Assembly: GCA_029964075.1 (NCBI GenBank) | Contig: CM057135.1 | Location: forward strand, 16,952,863-17,016,862 | Reading direction: 5' to 3' | DNA length: 64,000 nt | DNA from: Patiria pectinifera | Lineage: Eukaryota; Echinodermata; Asteroidea; Valvatida; Asterinidae | Shown here: in pieces, positions 12,629 through 25,610 of the stretch | Numbering within the stretch: position 1 is the stretch's first letter | Layout of the letters: each line of letters opens with the position of its first letter | Position numbers and translations under genes: made by a program | The notes under the pieces: generated by a model | Databases searched by the model: none | What the model saw: only the letters and a program-made list of their open reading frames with translations | What the model was told of the DNA's origin: nothing

Positions 12629-14961
12629 TTGTCCATGTATGAGGTTTTGGATGACTACCACAATAATTTTGTGGAGGACAGGTCCCCATTGCAAGCTGAA
12701 GAAAGTTATGCATTTCAAGTGGAGAAAATTAGGCTACACAGAGGACAAGTGATGCAAGAACTCATTGCCCATTACGAGACTCATGACATGCGCAACACAG
12801 TAGAAGTGCAGATGCTCTTACCTAATGGCACGGTGGAAGCGGCGGGGGACAATGGGGGAGTCATGCGCGATGCGCTCAGCGAGTTCTGGGAGGAGTTATT
12901 CGAAATGAACTCAGTCGGAGAGAATCTCAAGGTACCATGCCTTCGACACAATATGAAACAAGCAGACTGGCAGGCTTGTGCGAGAGTACTTGTTGTTGGG
13001 TTCCGTCAGGAGGGGTATTTTCCTGTGCAACTGGCTCCACCGTTCATGCAGTTCACACTGACTGGTGATGAAGCTGTTGAGGAGAAATCTCTTCTTGAAG
13101 CCTTTCTGGAGTTCATACCTGAATGCGAGAGAGAGATTTTTTCCAGAGCTATGAATGACTTTCAGGCTGTGGAAGAAGATGATCTACTGGAGGCATTGGA
13201 TGCCCACAATGTGAGAGTTCGAGTGACTTCATCCAACCTACAGTCCGTGCTCAAGGAGGTTGCACACAATGAAATCGTACAGGCGCCAGCCTACGTTGCC
13301 AGATGCTGGCATGACATTGTGAAACAGCTGAAGCCGTTGTTAACGATGAGCTTCGACGAGATGAGACAGATGATGTTGCCCAACACCGAACGCGTGCTAC
13401 AGATGTTGCAGTTCCCTGATGAAATGAAGCAGGGAATGTCAGAAACGGAAAGGATGCTGAGGAGGTACGTCAAGTCTTTGTCTAAAGAGAAGCTGAGAAG
13501 ATTCCTCCGATTTCTGACAGGTAAGACAAGCCGGAGAACGTCTTCTTTGCTTTAACAACAGAGTGTTTGTGGTATTTTTTTCACAGTTTATGTTTATTTT
13601 TCACAAAAACCCTGTTTTTCGCATTTGGCTGTTTATTGTAAGGTCCGGTGGAAATTGAATAGTGCCACCTATTGTCTGACATTGACCATGAGGTTTTCAA
13701 CAGCGCCCCAATGGGAAGATGGTGTCAGTGAAAAAAAGCTTGTGTTCCTTTTAGCAGGGATGAAATTGGGCACCCCCAATATAACATCCAGCCCCCACCC
13801 CGCTGCTTGTGGCCTGATTAAATGCTGTGGTCAGCTGTGTTGATTGAGGGGGGTGAAAGGAATACATGTAACTCATACTTTTCTCTTCCAGGGTGACATG
13901 GTTTTAATGTACATGTATGTACATGTACACAGTACTATATATTACACTGTGCATTACATGTATGTACATGTACAATGCACATGTATACATGTACATTTTT
14001 GGGTTTTTGTCCTTGCTCGCCATGTTCAAATAATCATTACTCAAAAACTGTAAGAGTGCCCATCCCAATTTTTTTTCTGGGAATGTTGCTAATATCTTAA
14101 GCTAACAATAAAAAAAATACGCATTTTCAAAAATACACATTTTCGCAAATCAAGGTCAAAGGTCATATATTTACGTAATGTTTTTGCAGTGCATGGTACA
14201 ATTTTAACTTTATTTTATGAAATGAAGGCCATTTCAAGAGCTTTAAAATGATGTAAAGTTTATCTCTGTAGGTGCTTTATTTTTGGAGATATGGCGGTCC
14301 AAACACAGCAGGACATGCTAATTAGTCAAAAGTTAGTTAACCCCCCCTCTCCAAAACTAATTAACCGAATTACATAAAATTTCGGTTCTGGATGTTTCTC
14401 AATCAGCACACCGAATTTTGTTTCAATCTGTGACGGTCAGGTCCAAAAGCGTGTTGAATTGACATGGAATGACCCAGTCTGTCCACCAAACAAAATAAAT
14501 AACAACCAAACAAACACCCCAACGAACGGGGTGCAAACCCGACCAACCCCCAAAATAAGAAATAAAATATTAATAACGACGCAAACCCAACCCAACCCAA
14601 CTCCTACCAATCCCAGTCCCACCCAGGCAACCTCAACTCAAACCCCAAGCCCAATCCTTAGCCCAATTTTCTCTCTTTTGCACATCATTTTAACCTGTCT
14701 GTAAAACGATAGACCTGTGGTCACTCAGTAGGTAATATTCCTTTTTCACTAATCTTTGCAGGTTCCGATCTGCTGCTGCAGGGGAAGAAGATAACAGTGA
14801 GGTTCGTTGTCCAAAGTGACTTCACAAGACGTCCCATTCCACACACGTGTGGTTGCGTGCTCGAATTGGCCTATGACTTCGAAAACTTCATGGACTTTCG
14901 TAGTGAATTCAACAAAGTGAATTCAACAAAATCGAATGTGTGGGTCATGGACATCGTGTAG
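12629..14961 (+). CDS. HECT-type E3 ubiquitin ligase, 3' exons
   Basis: Two exons are clear: 12629-13520 and 14761-14961, with donor gtaagaca and acceptor tttgcag; they join in frame and end at TAG. The first starts directly at an acceptor, so the protein continues upstream. The product part is about 364 residues. It shows HECT N-lobe features (RGQVMQELI, then NGTVEAAGDNGGVMRDAL) and a C-lobe ending PHTCGCVLEL, where the cysteine after HT is at the position of the catalytic HECT cysteine, then EFRSEFN-like and a terminal VWVMDIV. HECT ligases take ubiquitin on this cysteine and pass it to substrates. G2E3-like HECT proteins of this sort are multi-copy in marine invertebrates. Reading frame is intact over both exons. 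Confidence 0.8.
13521..14760 (+). other. Intron of HECT gene
   Basis: The intron holds a palindromic tacatgta-type simple repeat at about 13900-13998 and a cccaaccc-type low-complexity run at about 14580-14660. No coding sequence is supported. Confidence 0.6.
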
Positions 14962-15191
14962 ATTTAGCCTTGGATCCTTACTTGACGCGTTGCTTCCACA
15001 GATCTGCCCAGAAGTTACTGTGTGTTTACAAGTTGCATTGTTAAAGTTGCATTGTTATTGTTCATGGCCTTGTATGTGTAAGTTTAAACTCTGATATATT
15101 GGGTGTGGTCACACAATAATACGAACAGAAATGTTGGTGGTTATTACTGGTACAACTCCGTTACTCTGATCTCCTGTGTTTTCCCGTACAT

Positions 15192-15370
15192 TAAAGACGT
15201 ACGCTCTTCAATGCGCGACGGACAAATTCGTCCCATGAAAAGTCACCTTTGACCTGTGCATTTGCAGCTGGCCAGTGTTGTAGCTATGCAAGACTGGCAA
15301 CTGCACAGGTCAAAGGTGATCTTTCTCTGCACGAATTTGTCCGTCGCGCAAGGACGAGCGTGCGTCTTTA
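15192..15370. repeat. Hairpin element with about 77-bp arms
   Basis: The arm starting taaagacgtacgctcttc (15192) is matched by its reverse complement ending gagcgtgcgtcttta (15370), with a loop of about 20 bp. The match includes gcgacggacaaattcgt in both arms. It sits 230 bp after the HECT stop codon and abuts a tandem duplication. Confidence 0.75.
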
Positions 15371-15382
15371 AGCCACAACCAC

Positions 15383-16563
15383 AATATTATGATATTCAAA
15401 CATTAGTTCGATTTCCTTTTCAATTTACAATGGATCATTGTGAAAAGGTGATGATTGTCGCTGTCCGATTATCAAACAAATTGATGAAAATCCACCTCAA
15501 ATCAAAGGCACAATTGTATGCGGTCATACTGTGAATTGTGAAAAGCGATTTCCATGTCCATTTCGATGTCCATTACATCTGACGGGTATTCAAAATCCAA
15601 TTAAATTTGAGCCTTAAAGATACAAAAGTGTTTCTGCCTTACGATTAACAGTTTAATGGATTTTAATCGTTAACATGAAGATAAGTGGCTCGAAATCAGT
15701 TTTATTCTGATAAGTTTTTTAAAAAGTTGTATGCTAAGGCATTGCTGTTTTTCATCCAAAGTATTACAGCAAGAAAATTAACATGCTTTAATCGATATTT
15801 AGAGTTGTTTTAAAGGTTGACAGTTGAATCATGTTCATAATATTATATTACTTTCAATCTTTCTATGAAACAAATAGTGTTATTTTTTATTACAAGATTT
15901 GCTTATGTTAGCAGATGAATGGCTCTAGCCTATTATGCATTTTCCTATTGTGTGCAAAATGGTTTAATTCTGGAATATTATGATATTCAAACATCAGTTC
16001 TATTTCCTTTTCAATGGATCATTGTGAAAAGGTGATGATTGTCGCTGCCCGATTATCAAACAAATTTATGAAAATCCACCTCAAATCAAAGGCACATTGT
16101 ATGCGGTCATACTGTGAATTGTGGAAAGCGATTTCGACATCCATTCGGCTTGCTTAAAACCTGTCCATTACATCCGATGGGTATTCAAAATCCAATTAAA
16201 TTTGAACCTTAAAGATACAAAAGTGTTTCTGCCCTAAGATTAACAGTTTAATGGATTTTAATCTTTAGCATTAAGATAAGTGGCTCGAACACAGTTTTAT
16301 TACGATAAGTTAAAAAAAATCATTGGAAAGAGGAGATCTGTTGCTTTATGGTGATACCGGACACTATGGTGTACCTAACGCAATTTTCACAAAACTAGAT
16401 GTTATTGTTTTGTTGCGGTTTTTTTATATCACTGTATAACTTTCAACCTTTCTATTAAACAAAATGTGTTATTTTTTACTACAAGATTTGCTTATGTTGA
16501 CAGATGAATGGCTCTAGCCTATTATGCATTTTCCCATTGTGTGCAAAATGGTTTAATTCTGGA
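15383..16563 (+). repeat. Tandem duplication, about 590-bp unit, two copies
   Basis: Unit 1 (about 15383-15975) and unit 2 (about 15976-16563) share long near-identical blocks, for example gtgaaaaggtgatgattgtc at 15438 and 16025 and atggctctagcctattatgc at 15918 and 16506. Unit 2 has a replaced segment at about 16310-16440. No coding capacity is seen. Confidence 0.85.
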
Positions 16564-19500
16564 TTTTTTTTATTGAAGGTAAAAAGAGAAACATCAACTG
16601 TTTAAGAAAAACAAAGCGGAATGGAGGTATTCAATAAATGTATTATGTTCCATATATTGTGTCCGGCAAGAAGACGGTAGAGCCATCAAAACTTTTCCAA
16701 AGATGGTTTGAATCGATATTGATGCTTGTCCAATGGGCTCATTTTCAAACTATAATGTCTTGACTGGCAGAGGTTTCCATTTGAATAGGCTAGGGCCTTT
16801 GGTTTTTAAGTTGTACTAGAAATGCATGGCGTCTAAAAGAAAAACGAAACCTCAAAGCGTCCTCTTTTTTCCAGCTTTTAAAATAATACATCGAAAATAT
16901 CTAAATACATATAGAGAGTATAGTCCATTAACTTACTAACAAGGACAAAAATAGTTCCCATTGGGTAAATACTTATTGAGTTGTGACCAATTTAAAAAAA
17001 AGTACCGATTTTTTTTTTTAGACACCCTGTATTTCATTCACGAAATCGTTTAAACTATGATTGTTGCAGTTGTTGAAAAGATCTGAACGCAAATCAAAAT
17101 CGCTGTTAAAAAGGTTGCACAGTATACGCCATGTCTGATTTTATACTGATCGACATTGATATAATATAGTGTTTAACCATTTATATTGTTCCCTTAGATT
17201 TTCAGCATTATTGTTCTGCTATTAAAGTGTTAGTGTTAAAAATTCTGTGTTCATTGGACTTTTGTTAATAACTGACAATAACTCGGAGCTGTTGAAATTC
17301 GGCTAAAGTTGGGCCCTAAAATTGTTCTATTTTGCAGTGGAACGCAGTCATCATTTGTCAAAATGGCAATGGGCCACGGGACTACTTTTAGAGTTGATCA
17401 TCGAGGGATGGAATTTGTCCTCAACATCAAAGGATGACCTCAAAACAATTGAACAAAGAAGAAACTATCACTAAATATGCTTGAATTATAAGGATGGCTC
17501 AAACACATTTGACATTTGTGATTAATTATTAACAATGTTAGGAAGTGCGCGTATTGTTATCACTGAGGTTTATGAAAGTCTATTTTATCCTTACCCATAA
17601 CTCCGCCAGTCTTGGTCCGCCAGTCTTGAATGTGTGACCGAATTCGTTAATTTTTTTGTCGACTGCATGAATTAAATGAGACACATGCATGTACTTTGGA
17701 AGCAGGTCTAAATAAGAAACGCGTGAAGACGGTAACTGCATGGAGGCATAATTATTTGAGACATGGTCACACGGTGATAAGCTTCCGGACCCCTCCACGA
17801 CCCATCTATGGGCATTTTACACTTGGCTGCCCTTTCTCTTGCTATAATTTTTGACAGAATAATTTCTCACCGTCATCACCAAAGAAACACTCATGCGTGT
17901 TGGGATTTCATCTTGTACTCGTGTTAAATTGATGAATAAAAACGAGTTTTATTCACGACCCTTCACATCCAGCATTTTCGTTCTATACTCCATGTTCGTT
18001 TACGTATATTTTCAGTGACATCGCGTACTTGTACTTAGTGAGAACGAGACGATTTACCTACCTATAGCCAATGGGTTCTAGGTTAAGTCTGGCTGGCTTA
18101 AATGCAGTCCTTTTCAGTGGTAATATTGTATAATTTTGGGTAAATGCTAATGAGAGTCAAAGTTATTTTTAAAAAATTGTATATCCCAGAAGACATTTTA
18201 GTACCTACTTATAAAGATTTAGCTTTCACCCAATGACCGCCACAAAATTATTTCATAAATTATCATTTTTGTACGAGTACACCGAGTTCCACTGGTCAAC
18301 ATGTGTGTGTTAGATTTTTAGAAGGGAGAGGTCAATTTTTGCATAATATTTCTCTTTTACGTCAGGAGATTTTTCAGTTTCCGTAAATTGAGATGCTACA
18401 GTAAAAAGAAATTTCGAGAGTGATTTTCTGAAGACATCAATGTACCAAAAATAATGGCAAAAATTAAAATAGTTGCAGGTATATTTTTCTCCTATTCAAG
18501 GGTTTTGGAAGCGCGCCACTAGGGTTGAACTGAAGGGAGGGAGTAGTCAGCTCAGGGCCATTACCTTTTTGTTCCTTCAGATTTAATGGAAAAAGCACTC
18601 TAAACAGTGTTAAGCAATAACACACAATCTTAATATCTCTTAGTAGACATGACTTGTCAGAAGCTGAACATTACATTATAATAATTCTTAAATATCAATG
18701 TTGAATGACCTAAACACTTATCCACCAATAAACATATTAGACCACGGGGCATGGCAGCAAAATGTGCTCAGAAAGTGATTTTCTTGGCGCACCTCTCAGA
18801 TCTAAGTGAATTTTTGCAGGTTATTAGCTGAGACCATATGGATCACGAAAAACCAAAATCCACAATCCCAAAGTGACCAATCATTTAAATATTTGCATTT
18901 TTAATCAGCAGTTCAAAACAGGGCGCCCTCTATTGACCAGGATTGGAAAACTGTGCACATTTTCAATGGGAAAGATTGTTATATAGCTGTTGCTTGCTAA
19001 AAGGGCCTCTACAGAGCCAAGACTCAATAAAAAGGAACTTGGGGTGACTTTTAATGCTCCAATAATTAATTTAAATATCAAATTTTCCATCCCATTGAAA
19101 ATCAAGGAAGATTTTTGAAGCCCTTTCCTAGCCTCAGTGCAAATGTTTCCTCCTTTTGTTTTTATTTTCATTTAGAATACATGTACATGTATTGCTATTT
19201 TCTGAACTTCTTAATAGGGTATTATTGATTATGAAATTATATTTTCTTTTTGGTTAAAACTACAAAGTATTTCTGATTCATGATGTAATAACATTCAACA
19301 TAGTGTCCGACACAAATACGAACGAATGTAGTCTGAACGAACAAATAAACATGACCACAGGGCTTTATAACTTCAGCCTTTGACGATATTTATTCATACA
19401 AAAAACAAAATGGTAAACAGTAAATAAAAAGACTTGAGAAATAATTACTGTGATTGGCAAAGATTATAAAACAGAGCTAGCGGTTTGCGTCTCTGGTGGA

Positions 19501-20416
19501 GCCAATATTTTTGAGGATTAAAATATACTGCAATTACATGTACTTTTAATTTTTCAACTGTCTTAAATATTCAACATGTTCCGGGAAAGACTGTTGCAAC
19601 CTGGCACCCCTTTTTTAGTTTAGTCATTGCAAAAATGGTGAACAGACATGAATCTTTCAATGGCGAATCCAATGGCATCTGGAAACTACATCCGTTATCT
19701 ACAGCGAGTTCCGTTGTCTAAATTTCAAATCATTTGAAGGGTCGAAGGAGAACACGAAACATGTCATCAACCTTCAAAGAAACCATAACTGCTGTTGAGA
19801 ACATGGTACAATGTATAAAAGGATTGGTGAATACCTCTAATATAAAATGTGAAACATTTCTCTTTGCACGAAGGCATCAACCTAGAGCCTTTTGGGCCTT
19901 TTGCATAGCATCTTGGAGGACAATCTTCTGCACCCCCCCCCCAAATAGGAATTACAGTAGCAAAAAGCTCTTAAGGATGTCTTTATAGAGTCTATTTGAT
20001 CAACAACAAATAAGACTGTAAGCATGAACATTACTGAAGAGGAATAAACTGTTTTAAGCCCTTACAAATTAACACAAAAAACTTCTTTGGCTTCACGGTC
20101 AGCGCTTAAAAAAAAAGGATTGTCAAAAAGGAAAACACATGGTCAGATTATATTTATTTCCCATCCCCTTGCTGAAACTGCAAGTGGAAAAATCCCGCAG
20201 CAAAGTCAACGGTGTCCATTTCAACCGTAAGACTGAAATTTGGTGTTTTTTTAGTTGTGTACATCCATAACAATGTAAGTTAGTTAAACATAAGTCCTGT
20301 TGATTCATATTTGGAAATATTTAAGTGGATGGGAAGCAGACTGTGTGATTCAAACTTTCTGAAGTGACAATCTTATTCCTTATTTAGATAGACATACATG
20401 TACATGTACGTGATGG
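16564..20416. other. Long non-coding stretch
   Basis: No supported gene, RNA or structured repeat. The sequence is AT-rich with scattered poly-A/T runs and short open frames that show no recognisable motif or flanking splice signals. Confidence 0.5.
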
Positions 20417-22465
20417 TCAGTCCTCGATATCTGAATCATCACTTTTGGGTGAAGTGCGCTGCCCTTCACTTGGAATGTTTTCACAGTTGGTGCACTTGCA
20501 CAAGTCTGTGCATGGCAGTTTTTTTTCAAGACAGCTACACTGGCCTTTTGTGCATTGACTTTTTTTACATAAAAATGGGAAAATTCCATGACACTGTCTG
20601 GGGCAGGGGGAAGATCCATCCAGTGGATACTGATGTCATCGCCGATGACTTTCCAACCTCTTCTGTGTGGAGACAGCACTTCAGGACGTGGCATCCAGGG
20701 CCCACTTGTATATGGCTGCCTGGTAGTTAGCCCTCTTTACGTGCAGGTGCAAGGCATCCTTGTTTGGCGGTATCATTGACTCCATCACAGTTTCCATTTG
20801 GAACATGCTGTATCTGCAAGTTGTCAAATTACGAGAAAAATTCCTTTCTTAAATGAGCAATATTAATTGCAAATTGCATTGTCTTATTGTGCAACAGGCA
20901 CTGCATGTTTTAACTTTAGAAATAAACATTAGCAATGAATGGAATGTTTTTTTTAAACTGTACGAGAAACAAATTCCCAGAGATTTTCAATTCTAAAGTA
21001 GGGCTTGTATATGTTTGCAAGTATTTCCAATTTGATTTAGCTACAAAATTATGAAACCTTGACTGAAACTTAAGTTGTGCAGAGGAAGGCTCTATCTCCA
21101 ACCAGCCCCTGCTTTAGGCATGTTATATATTTCAAGTGAGTGTGCTCATGCGACTCAATAGAAAAAAGGAAAAAATACCTTGACTTTCATGTTGTCGTTT
21201 CTTTGCAAGTCTTTCTGCACGGTCTATCCTGGAAACATCACAGATACGTTTGTAGCATTGCTGAATGTGTTGATGGTATCCAAATGCCTGTAATTGAGAA
21301 AATGATTTTAAAATATCACTCATTACTCTCATTTCAATTATTTCACAATGTAAATCCTTGTCAGTTGACTGAAGGATTATGGGTCAAAGAGAAATGTTCC
21401 ATTCAACTCAGCTTCACCTCGTAGAAAGGAACATTCTAACACTCAATTTAGGAAAATATTTACACCATGGCACCTTCAGGTACAAACATTCATTATTTGT
21501 ATACTATTCTTCACATGTAGTGATCAGGAAAAAAAAAACTGGAAAGAAGGGATAATCAAAAATCAAAATATATTGACAGTGAGGGCTTGACATTAATAGA
21601 AGTGGGCAGGTTCTCTTTATATTTTTGATTATATTATACTATCTAATCATGGAGGAATGTGTTCTTATTCCTCCATGATCTAATCTAGAAAAAAAAATAG
21701 CAAGGAAATCAAAGTACACTTGAAATGAGGATGCTATGAGATGACAGCTTAAAGAATGGCAAAATGTTGGCTTTAACGACTTCGTACTGAGATAATTATG
21801 AATTATTACCGAGCAAATTGTGGCTTAAATTGAATGGAAGACCCACAACATACTACAGTATGTAAAGTCAAAGTTGATTTTGTTCTCCTTATTTTTAAAT
21901 CAAGGGAACCGGCCGTTCTATACACAGTCGCCAAGTTCAGGAAGCAACGAAGCATAGGCCTACTCAATATAAAATGTTCCGTTGTGCAATGTGAGATTCT
22001 CTTCCTTGTCTTAAAATCCAACATCTGAGTGAGGCCAAATTTAATAGGAAAAAAATCTTTGATCTGTGGCTTTCCTAACTTGCCACGATCATGATGTCAA
22101 CAATGGACGGTCAGACTACTAGTAACATGTTTTACAAAACAAATCACACATCATATGAATCTAGGTTGTAGAAAAAAATATTCTGAAATATTCCTAATCC
22201 AACGGCTTTTTACAATTAGGTTCAAGGCAAGAATAATAATACGAACTAACGTAGGCCGATGATTCCGGTACACATCTCCTTCCACGAGAGTGCTGCATCA
22301 GTCATGTCAGTGCACGTGCATGCCGATGAACGTCTCCGCTTTTTCCACGATTTCCGCGTGTCTCGATCAGCCCACATTCTTTGGACTACCAGCACAAGCA
22401 AGTAATTTTATCCAGCTTGTCTCGGAAAATGATAAAACGCTCGATTCAGCCTTCGAAACATGCAT
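20417..22465 (-). pseudogene. Reduced multi-exon gene of a transposon-associated CXC-tail family
   Basis: Three exons can be seen. Exon 1 begins with ATG at 22465 and encodes ESSVLSFSETSWIKLLACA, a start typical of a multi-copy invertebrate protein family. A middle exon (21287-21179) encodes FGYHQHIQQCYKRI then SRIDRAERLAKKR, with acceptor ttacag and donor gtattt. The last exon (20813-20417) carries LHLHVKRANYQAAIYKWALD, then IHWMDLPPAPDSVMEF, and after a one-base frameshift a cysteine-rich tail (CKKSQCTKGQCSC, then CTDLCKCTNC) ending at TGA. The large central part of the family is missing and at least two frameshifts are present, so it is reduced or dead. Function is not known; members look transposon-derived. 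Confidence 0.6.
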
Positions 22466-22489
22466 AATGCACTTCGTTTCGTCCGAATC

Positions 22490-22612
22490 GCCGTCGTGGC
22501 GGCCGCCATCTTGCTGTCTAGTAGTGCTTACGCGCATGCGCATGCTCTTACTTACAGCGCCCGCTATTGGTCCATTCACCGCGCCACGATAGAAGGGCCT
22601 CGCTGATTGGTC
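22490..22612 (-). promoter_or_regulatory. CpG-rich promoter with YY1-, NRF1- and CCAAT-type sites
   Basis: Sites visible are gcggccgccatcttg (YY1-like, 22498-22513), gcgcatgcgcatgc (NRF1-like, 22532-22545), and two attgg boxes (inverted CCAAT) at 22566 and 22606. CpG density is much higher than in flanking sequence over about 22250-22740. The site layout fits a promoter for the minus-strand exon starting at 22465, and CpG promoters of this type are often bidirectional. No transcript data are available, so the start site is inferred. Confidence 0.6.
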
Positions 22613-22759
22613 GATGGAAAATAATGACGTAATTCTTCACTCGGTATTTTTAGCGCCGAAACGGAGAAAACCTGAACTTAAAATCGCGATTTTAGCACCG
22701 TTTTGGGTCACGGATCAACGGTGGATTTTATGTGTGAGCTTCCCAACAGCTTCCTGAGT

Positions 22760-23356
22760 AGTTTAAAGTACAATTTATTTAGATCTGTGATATGCGTCAA
22801 CAAACTGCAAGATAATCGGCCATGCATCTTGGTCTATATGTTTAGTATGTAAACATGTTTGCAAAGTGATAGCAAAAACGTGTGCACACAAAACGCGCAC
22901 AGTTGTTGATTACACATATTAATGTATGTTCGGAACCCATTCCTGTTTTATTTAGGCATGCATTCGTGACACTATGTACAAAAACAATCACTTGCAAACA
23001 TTATAATAATGCCCTGAAATGACTTCGCCCTATAAGCCTACTCAGTTTCCTTCCTTCCGAATTCCAGGTCAATTTCGAAGTTTTGGATATCTGCCAAACA
23101 CCTAGGGAATGTGTTATTTATTCACATTTTAATTTAAACTTACAGCAACAAAATACTAAATTTGAACACCTTAATAATTGCATTTTAACAAAACTTTATG
23201 AATATCTCTCTAGAATTAAAACTGTTTCCAGACGCTGATATCAATCATGCCTTTCATTACAGACAGATGCACTTTAATATTGAGCAACATCTTACCATAA
23301 AGCAAGGACCTTGCTCTATGGTCTTATACCGAGTCCTTTATGTTTGGAGGGTACAT
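22760..23356. other. Non-coding stretch
   Basis: Nothing is supported here; AT-rich sequence with isolated short open frames. Confidence 0.5.
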
Positions 23357-23683
23357 TCACGCCAAAGCTCGTCGTATGTGTCTTCTTAGATCAATGTACA
23401 GATTGACAGCCTCTTCTGGAGTATTGGGAGCTCTGCGCCCAGCGGCTTCCATAAGTAAACACGCATAGCTGAGGTCCTCATCGCAAGGATAGTTTTCTTT
23501 GAACATGGATTCCTCCTTGCACACATTCATTCTATCCTGATCCACTGACTTGAGGTAGTTTATGGTGTTGTACAACTGTGGAAGCTCAAACATTGTCAGA
23601 GGTCTGCCATGGGCCACATGCTCTTGTTTATTCTTCCTAATCCTGTGTCCATCCCCAAGCTCCCCCATTTTGTCCAGATCATC
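23357..23683 (-). pseudogene. 3' exon of integrase-core-type gene
   Basis: The exon opens after ttttatag at 23684 and encodes about 108 residues to a stop at 23357. The text NKQEHVAHGRPLTMFELPQL and the later CDEDLSYACLL and EEAVNLYIDLRRHIRRAL match the C-terminal end of a family of animal integrase-core proteins in which a histidine-rich NHRIR-type block follows the catalytic region. The catalytic D,D,E part is not seen in this window, so this is a remnant or a last exon whose partner exons were lost. Possibly of the Ginger type of integrase-like transposons; that assignment is tentative. Confidence 0.5.
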
Positions 23684-25255
23684 CTATAAAACAAAAGTAA
23701 AATTAAATCAATCAATCAATTGAATTCTTCAAACTGAAACACCTTGTTCAATTTTCATTCATGCTAGAATAATGATCTGGATTTGCATTGTAAACATGGA
23801 TTGACCAATTGCCATTTTGTGCTAACCATCCTTGCATATTTCAAATTTAATTCATAAATACCTAAGACAGTTTACCCATTCCCATTGGTCGAGAGTCCGT
23901 CACGTGGCTGGTATTAAACGGATGATAAAGACATGGCTAGGTGGTCTTCTATGACTTAAACACTTTTCCAGTGTCTGAAGTAATGCGTGATTAGGTCATC
24001 AATGTCCATGATGCCTAACGTTCAATATCTGCAAAATAGAGTACATGTTTATGTCTTTTGTTTTAGAAGTGTAAAAACAAGTTATGTCTTTGCAATTGGA
24101 AAGAATGTAGTATCCAGACGCAACTTATTTTATTGTTTACAAAGTCTATAGAGAGTTGAGTGCATTTTCAAGGTATTTTCTGACAAAATTGGAAATGTTT
24201 CTCAGTCCCAGATTCATGTCTTTTTTGGGGGGTGCAGTGACTGACCTTCATTGAGATGATGAAAAAGTGGCGTCAGGATGCAACATAATTTCCTAGTTTT
24301 GTTTCAGCATAATAATTCCGAACTACAGTGGGATAGTTGGCCTATACAATATATAGCGAGTAATGTTGGCGGCCAGTAGCAGAATTTTGTGAAGTTAATG
24401 GGGGGGGGGTCCTTATTAATTTATTCACATTTCATAGTAATATACATTCCTCTTGCTTTTAATACTCACAAACATTATTTAAACACTTCCTTGGGCTGCA
24501 ATGGTACGTTGGCCTACTTTTGGACATCAGAATCCCAACAATCAATCGTTATATATTTACATTCTAACCTATATACGATGCATAAACCTGGCCAAAGGCC
24601 ACTCGAGGTGTGGGCTACAGAGGAAAGTGTGGAAGAACCAGCCCCTCACACTGAAACAAGCCAAGATATTAAACCTCTTTACAGTATATGAGTAGGGTTT
24701 GGATGGTAGTTAGTCCACTGCAAGGCATTAATAATGCCTCTACCCATATTAGGCATATTTAGCAGTGTCATGACCCAGGCTGCACTCGAACCCACAATTA
24801 ACATGCAGAATTACCCGCAGACCACGAATTAGGTCATGGCACTTCACTGGGGACGTAATCCGTGTTGTCTTTACACTGACCTTGACAGAGCTTATCCTAA
24901 AACTACTATTGAGCACATTTCATTTACACAAACATGTATTTTTAATTTCAAAGCGGGCGCATGCAGTGACAAATGAATGTAACCTGATAACGACGGGGGC
25001 TTCCAGGAAATGGGATGGAAGTGACGGTTGATGTAGGAAGATTAAAGTAAATATTTCATAATTACAGTGTAATTAAATATTTTACAATAATGTATATGGT
25101 TTTTTTTTTTATATTAAGGCAGCATTCAATTACCCCCTAAAATGGTCTTACCTCACCAGAAGGTAGGAGAGGCCGTCCGGCACGGCGTTCGTTGCCTTCC
25201 CGTTCTTTAGTAACACTTGGTTCGTACGGCGCGGCGATGTAACCAAATGGTATAA
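23684..25255. other. Non-coding stretch with one dispersed-repeat copy
   Basis: The part at about 24120-24235 is the reverse complement of sequence at about 60355-60445 and resembles 62165-62235, so it belongs to a dispersed repeat. No gene is supported in the rest. Confidence 0.5.
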
Positions 25256-25610
25256 CGCAAAAAAATACGGCGTTATAACGCAATTAAATACGGCGATATA
25301 ACGCAAAACTACGGCGATATATCGCCATAGTACGGCGATATAACGCAATAAAATACGGCGATATAACGCAATAAAATACGGCGTTATAACGCAATAAAAT
25401 ATGGCGTTATAACGCAATAGTACGGCGTTATAACGCAATAGTACGGCGTTATAACGCAATAGTACGGCGTTATAACGCAATAGTACGGCGTTATAACGCA
25501 ATAAAATACGGCGTTATAACGCAATAGTAAGGCTTTATAACGCAAAAGTACGGCGTTATAACGCAATAGTACGGCGATATAACGCAATAGTACGGCGATA
25601 TAACGCCATA
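25256..25610 (-). repeat. 21-bp minisatellite, copy 2 (inverted)
   Basis: Tandem units of the form gtacggcgttataacgcaat with a 21-bp period fill this stretch, the reverse orientation of the array at 11.7 kb. The unit consensus differs slightly from copy 1: ttataacgc replaces ttatatcgc in most units, showing separate homogenisation of the two arrays. Confidence 0.85.

Noticed and set aside
14403-14704. Low-complexity open frames at 14.4-14.7 kb
   Set aside because: Caused by cccaaccc-type low-complexity sequence inside the HECT intron.
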